A stretch of 64,000 nt of DNA from Panagrolaimus kolymaensis (lineage: Eukaryota; Nematoda; Chromadorea; Rhabditida; Panagrolaimidae), in contig JAJQJQ010000026.1 of assembly GCA_028622995.1 (NCBI GenBank), positions 1,736,001-1,800,000 on the forward strand, in the 5' to 3' direction. Below the pieces are notes generated by a model. The model did not search any database. It was not told where the DNA came from and was given only the letters and a program-made list of their open reading frames with translations. The position numbers and the translations under genes were made by a program. Numbering within the stretch: the stretch's first letter is position 1; each line of letters begins with the position of its first letter. Positions 59,730-64,000 of the stretch are shown piece after piece.

Positions 59730-61351
59730 CCTGAAACCTTAAAATAACAAACAAACGTAAAAATAAAAATGAATTAATTACAGTAATCAATAATAAGTTT
59801 TTACAATTCGGCGCACGTTCAACGGAATTTTTAGACTTCTGCTTTCATTATTTTTTTGTTTCAGACTCAACAAAAAAAATTAATCTAATGACGATTAAAA
59901 TAAAAAAAAGTAGGCGAGAAAAAAAGAAGATAAAAAGAATGGACTTGAAATAAATAAGGCTTCTTTAAAAAGACATGGATGAGGGTTAAAAAAAGTAATT
60001 AGCCTAGCCAATAAAATGAAGAAGAAAAAAGGATCTTCTTCTGTCATCATAAAAATTTTTTAAAGAAATTAATTTAAAAAAGGAAAAGTTTATTGATCTC
60101 CTTGGTTTTAATGAAAATTTATGCAAAAGAAAGATTGGATTAACATAATTTTAATAAATATTGGCTAAACGTGTTTGAAAAACAAAATCAAAGAAGTTGT
60201 TAGAAAGAAAAAATTCTAAAATCTTATTTTAAAAAAAGAGGGCGGTGATGGAAGAAAACATTTAAATTGGAAATTGATATATTATTTTGTTTCTCTTTTT
60301 CTCTTCCAATTTTTTTTATGTTAAACATTTAAATAACTCGATGAAATAAAAAAATAATAAAAATGAAAAAATTAATAAAGTATGCATCATCCACAATAAA
60401 CGCAGAAGGCACAAGGCAAGAGACATGCATATATACATGGATAAACTTTTTGGCTTTCATAAAAGGATCTCTCTACCAAAAAAAAGAAAAAATGAAGAGT
60501 GGTGATGCAGTTCAAAAACACTAGGGACTGAAGCAACATCATCACCAAAAAACTTTTTAAAAGTTGTCAAAAAAAGTTGTAACGATTAAATAATAGCTTT
60601 GACAGCCAAAAATTAAAAGCCTAATAAAAAAATAAGAGTAATAAAGTTTTTAACAAACAAAAAAAATATTATACATACATAAAATAAAAAATAATTTTAA
60701 TTTTTTGAAGGGAGTAAAGCAGCAATCAATGGCTTTAACATTATTTATTAAATGAGGCACTAAAACAAAATATATTTCAGCGAAAGCGTCGGTGTAAAGT
60801 ATGTCTAACAATAAAGAATTATTAAAACAAAAAAATTATCTTTAAAAATTAATAAATTCTGATTAAAAAAACAAAAAAATATTAATGAATGTTAAAAAAA
60901 TAAAAATTCAAATGATTCTTTTAAGAATAAAATATTCTTTTTTTTTTCACGCCATGCATGGTTTTTTAAAGGCGAAAAATAAAATGTTAAAAATGGCTAA
61001 AAGGATTTTGTTTAAAAATTCTTATGCAACAGCCGGAATTAAATATATTTGCTAAGAAACCATTAATAAGATACAATCTTTTAAGTGCATAAGCTTTACG
61101 TAAATATTATCCATTTTTAAATCACAAAAAGTACATAGTCAATTATCTGTCGTCGTCTTTTTTCTTAACTATAAATTTGTTTAATAAATTAGTGAGGCAT
61201 AAAAAGGGAAGTTGATTGAAAAACACCAAAACAACAAGTATGAAATAAACTTGTATGCATTTAATAAAAGATTTTTTAGACCAAAAGTAAGTAATCAAAA
61301 ATATTTTGAAGCTTTTGCTGCTCAAATGCCTTGAACATGAACTTAAAATAG
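59730..61351. other. Intergenic, no gene seen
   Basis: A-rich DNA with no splice-supported open frame. Confidence 0.55.
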
Positions 61352-61522
61352 ATCAATGTCAATGGTGTAGCCATTGCCTTTGGGCATCCTCTTGCATCAT
61401 CAGGTACTAGAATTGTTGGACATTTAGCTCATGAAATGAATCGTCTTGGCGCCAAATATGGTATTGGTTCAGCATTCATTGTGGGAGGCCAAGGTATCGA
61501 TGTTCTTCTTGAATTTGTGTAA
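61352..61522 (+). pseudogene. 3-ketoacyl-CoA thiolase C-terminal fragment
   Basis: After an AAAATAG acceptor the frame reads INVNGVAIAFGHPLASSGTR, IVGHLAHEMNRLGAKYGIGS and AFIVGGQGIDVLLEFV-stop. The GHPL.SSG.R block and GGQGI match the end of ACAA2-type thiolases, which cleave 3-ketoacyl-CoA in beta-oxidation. Functional enzymes have a catalytic Cys just before GGGQG (SACIGGGQG in ACAA2-type enzymes); here the same place reads SAFIVGGQG, so the Cys is lost. The His of GHP is kept. None of the remaining about 340 residues is nearby, so this is a stranded, inactive fragment. Confidence 0.75.
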
Positions 61523-62388
61523 AATAACTTTATTGGTGGCGAAAAAAAAGTTTTACCAGATTCTATTTTTTTCTTTCATCAACAGAAAGTTTTTGTATTT
61601 TGGTAAAAAACAAAAAAATGTTGTGTAATTTAACAAACATGTTAGTGAAGCTCAACGATGCTATTTCTTTTGCTATTCAAAGACTTTTTTGATATTGTTT
61701 AGACTCGAAAACTAATAAAAGAAAGAAAAACCCAGAATTTTCAAGTTACTTAGCTTCTAATGATGTTACTCCACATCTCCAAACACAAAATGTTATAGTT
61801 TTTCAGTAATTATTTTTCATTCAAAATCACGCACAAAAAAGGAAAGCACAAAACAAAACATCAAGAATTATTGTATTTTGTTTGCTGTATTTCTTTTTTA
61901 TCTAATAAATGTTTTCTTGTAACGTTGTAAAATACAAAAAGGTTAATAAATGCCTCATTTTAAAGCATTTTGAGAATACCTCGTTTGAAGCATTATGTAC
62001 ATGTTTCTTACAAAAGCTCAAAAACTATTAAAGTCTGTTGATACACCCAACAAATCTTATCAATCAGAAAACGAAAAAGCTTTAACTTCATGAAGCCATA
62101 ATCCTATCAGAGATTCAAGGAAAAACATATCCTACTTAACGACCGAAGAAAAATATAAGAGTTTAAGAATTGCTGTAATTCACAATTCAAAAACCTCAAA
62201 AAGAAACAAAACAAAAAAGAAAATTTTTGGAAAATTAATTTATTTAGATTTCATAAAATACATATAAAATCGGATTAAATACAATTTAATATTAGAGAGG
62301 AGAGGAGAAGAGAGGACGACGACGAGCAAGACCATGACGATGTAGAAGAGAACAAGAAGATGATTAGAGCATGATCATGATGAAGTTC
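61523..62388. other. Intergenic; purine-rich run at 62292-62330
   Basis: AT-rich DNA ending in a GAGAGG/GACGAC-type purine-rich stretch, in the 3' flank of the minus-strand gene at 62389. No gene was seen. Confidence 0.5.
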
Positions 62389-62818
62389 TTATTTGGATCC
62401 AAGATAGCAGGAGACATCAGCGCGTGGTTTGGTAACACCAAGAGTGGATCCAGCACCATTGTTGTTTGAATCAGGAGCAGTTGAGTTTCCACCAGTTGCA
62501 CCACAACCACCTTCTTCTTCCTAAAAAAATGAATCATTAGTGAAGAAAAATGTAATAAAAGTAACTGACCTTGAATTTTGCGTTTTGTTTTTCTTCACCA
62601 TTATCATCATCTTCGGGTTGAGTGGATCGGGAGTACTTGCTGGCCGCTCCCGCCAAAAGAGGGGAGCGGACCACCGCCTCCCCATCCTCTCCAAAGTAGC
62701 TTTCGCCAGGAGGGGAAGGAGCAGCACCGCCACCAGGAGAAGACATAGGAAGAGCAGAGGGAGCAGCAGAACCACCAGAAGGAGCACCACTGATTGCAGT
62801 CATAGTTGAAGTTCGCAT
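62389..62818 (-). CDS. Shortened paralogue of the Gly-rich STMTA protein
   Basis: Exons 62570-62818 and 62389-62520 join in phase 0 (126 aa). From the ATG at 62818 it reads MRTSTMTAISGAPSGGSAAP, then ALPMSSPGGGAAPSPPGESY, matching a single STMTA unit plus the Pro/Gly region of the gene at 1529-2583. The second exon, EEEGGCGATGGNSTAPDSNN followed by KPRADVSCYLGSK, has no counterpart at the other locus. Just upstream, LPPPP is kept and then the sequence jumps straight to the shared 5' flank, so the Gly-rich N-terminus and ten repeats are missing. Function unknown. Confidence 0.6.
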
Positions 62819-62848
62819 TGGAGGAGGAGGAAGAGAAACACCGTTCAA

Positions 62849-64000
62849 GTTTCAGCAATTCGTCGTCGAATGAATGATTTTACAAATGCACTCAAGCCTT
62901 TTATACTAAAAAGAAGGGTTTGATGAAAATGAGGAAAATCATGCAAATTTTTAAACAATGTGAAGCGGAAGTTAGAAAAATGAAAAAAGTTGGTGAATCA
63001 ATGCTGTTTTGAGATATGTTTTGCCGATGTTTATTGATGTTTTCATGGAGCATTTTACCGCCATTCAAGGTTAATTTTTTCGATACATTTTTGCAACGAG
63101 AATATGCACAATCTTCCACATCAGCACAATTTTGCAGTCTTTTGTTTGCTCATCCACCCGTTGCTTCTCTCCTAAAACAAAATGGTTTTTTAATGGGTGA
63201 ACTATGTAACAGCTAAGTTGTTTTTGTTTTTTGAAACTCTTACATTCTGTGATCCTCATGTCTGTAAAAAAAGACTATTGTATTTTTCTTTCCTGCTTCT
63301 CGACAATTATTTGCCATCCTCTTTTTTTGTTTTAAATTTTTACATTATAACAATTTCGCATGAAAGCGAAAAAATTGTTTTTAGAAATTACAATTTTCTT
63401 TATAAACAGTTGAAAAAGTTTCCCAAATTTTTTTAGTAGCAAAAAAACAAATAACTTTTTAAACTTATTTTCTCCAAAAATTAAAAACTCTCAAATTACT
63501 GGATAGTCAGTCGTCACCAGACAAAAGTTTTAAATAATATGATATCAAAATTTTGATGCAGTTTTCAGTTTCAAACATTACAGTTTGGATAAAATTAATT
63601 GGGCTTCAGTTTATATTTGCGTTCAAACTCGAAATGGTTATTATTACCTCGACGACAATCTTTCATCTCGATTTCTACTCTCCCAAACAAAGATTATTTG
63701 ATTAGCGTTGACATTATTAAACGACGTGGAGATGTATTTAATTGTGAAGAAATATTTGGACGTAAAAATAGGTATTTGATTTTATTCGATTTTTTGAAAT
63801 TATTAATCGAATGTGAAAATAATGCCGTTGCTAAAAACATAAAAGCAATATTCACAGAGATAAAGAATTTTTTTTAATTCGAATGCAAGAAATTTCCATG
63901 GAATTTTCACAATGCGTTCATGATCGAGATCAAAAAACTTGTATATCCATTGAGGTCGAGTGATGGCCGAATCCATGTACACAAACAAAAAAGATATGAA
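62849..64000. other. Right end of window; fragments only
   Basis: 62845-62990 is the duplicated 5' flank of the Gly-rich gene. At 63680-63877 the plus strand has DYLISVDIIKRRGDVFNCEE and GRKNRYLILFDFLKLLIECE up to a stop, preceded in another frame by NWASVYICVQTRNGYYYLDD. These look like parts of an exon, or a frameshifted one, but no gene model is possible. Confidence 0.4.

Noticed and set aside
63803..63988. 61-codon minus-strand frame at the right edge
   Set aside because: Overlaps a more plausible plus-strand coding stretch and has no recognisable motif.

Overview
The window is AT-rich nuclear DNA from a nematode. Most genes are split by introns of about 45-60 nt ending in TTTTTAG or TTTTCAG. 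The gene content is nematode-like: a V-ATPase a subunit with the unc-32 type of duplicated alternative exons, a TGN-38-like protein, a divergent (SupNR-type) nuclear receptor, peptide GPCRs and tandem p24 genes. Several starts sit 0-2 nt after a splice acceptor, as expected with spliced-leader trans-splicing. I recognise no tRNA, rRNA or CRISPR array. The exact species cannot be given; the acceptor preference suggests it is not Caenorhabditis.

Layout. 1.5-2.6 kb: Gly-rich protein with 11 STMTA repeats (minus); a shortened paralogue lies at 62.4-62.8 kb. 3.3-5.3 kb: two-PDZ gene with two lesions. 5.4-6.8 kb: decayed coding fragments. 7.0-7.7 kb: TGN38-like gene. 8.1-8.6 kb: a short coding stretch split by a MITE-like element. 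9.5-12.1 kb: mitochondrial pair mrps-31 and mdh-2 on the minus strand, probably one operon. 12.6-16.5 kb: V-ATPase a subunit on the plus strand, divergent from mdh-2. 17.7-18.7 kb and 35.1-36.1 kb: two apparently identical 1019-bp foldback elements. 19.3-20.5 kb: CDK20/DYF-18-type kinase lacking its C-terminal end. 22.2-24.2, 37.5-39.2 and 56.0-57.4 kb: three rhodopsin-class receptors. 24.3-28.4 kb: two tandem p24 (TMED) genes, one split by a 1850-bp TA-flanked insertion. 28.8-30.9 kb: SPT2 histone chaperone. 31.5-33.3 kb: nuclear hormone receptor. 39.8-40.4 kb: small orphan membrane protein. 41.3-42.5 kb: NUP43-like WD40 protein. 42.8-45.2 kb: a decayed gene split by a ~1.56-kb foldback. 49.5-50.4 kb: LAPTM-like membrane protein. 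53.0-55.6 kb: acetyl-CoA synthetase. 61.35-61.5 kb: thiolase C-terminal fragment without its active-site cysteine.

The genes are mostly unrelated housekeeping functions: mitochondrial metabolism and translation, vesicle acidification and trafficking, chromatin and nuclear pore, with neuronal receptors between them. The common theme is structural. At least five non-autonomous-looking elements of four types are present, and three of them lie inside coding sequence. All exon models were built by eye from open frames, GT/AG signals and codon phase; no alignment was run.
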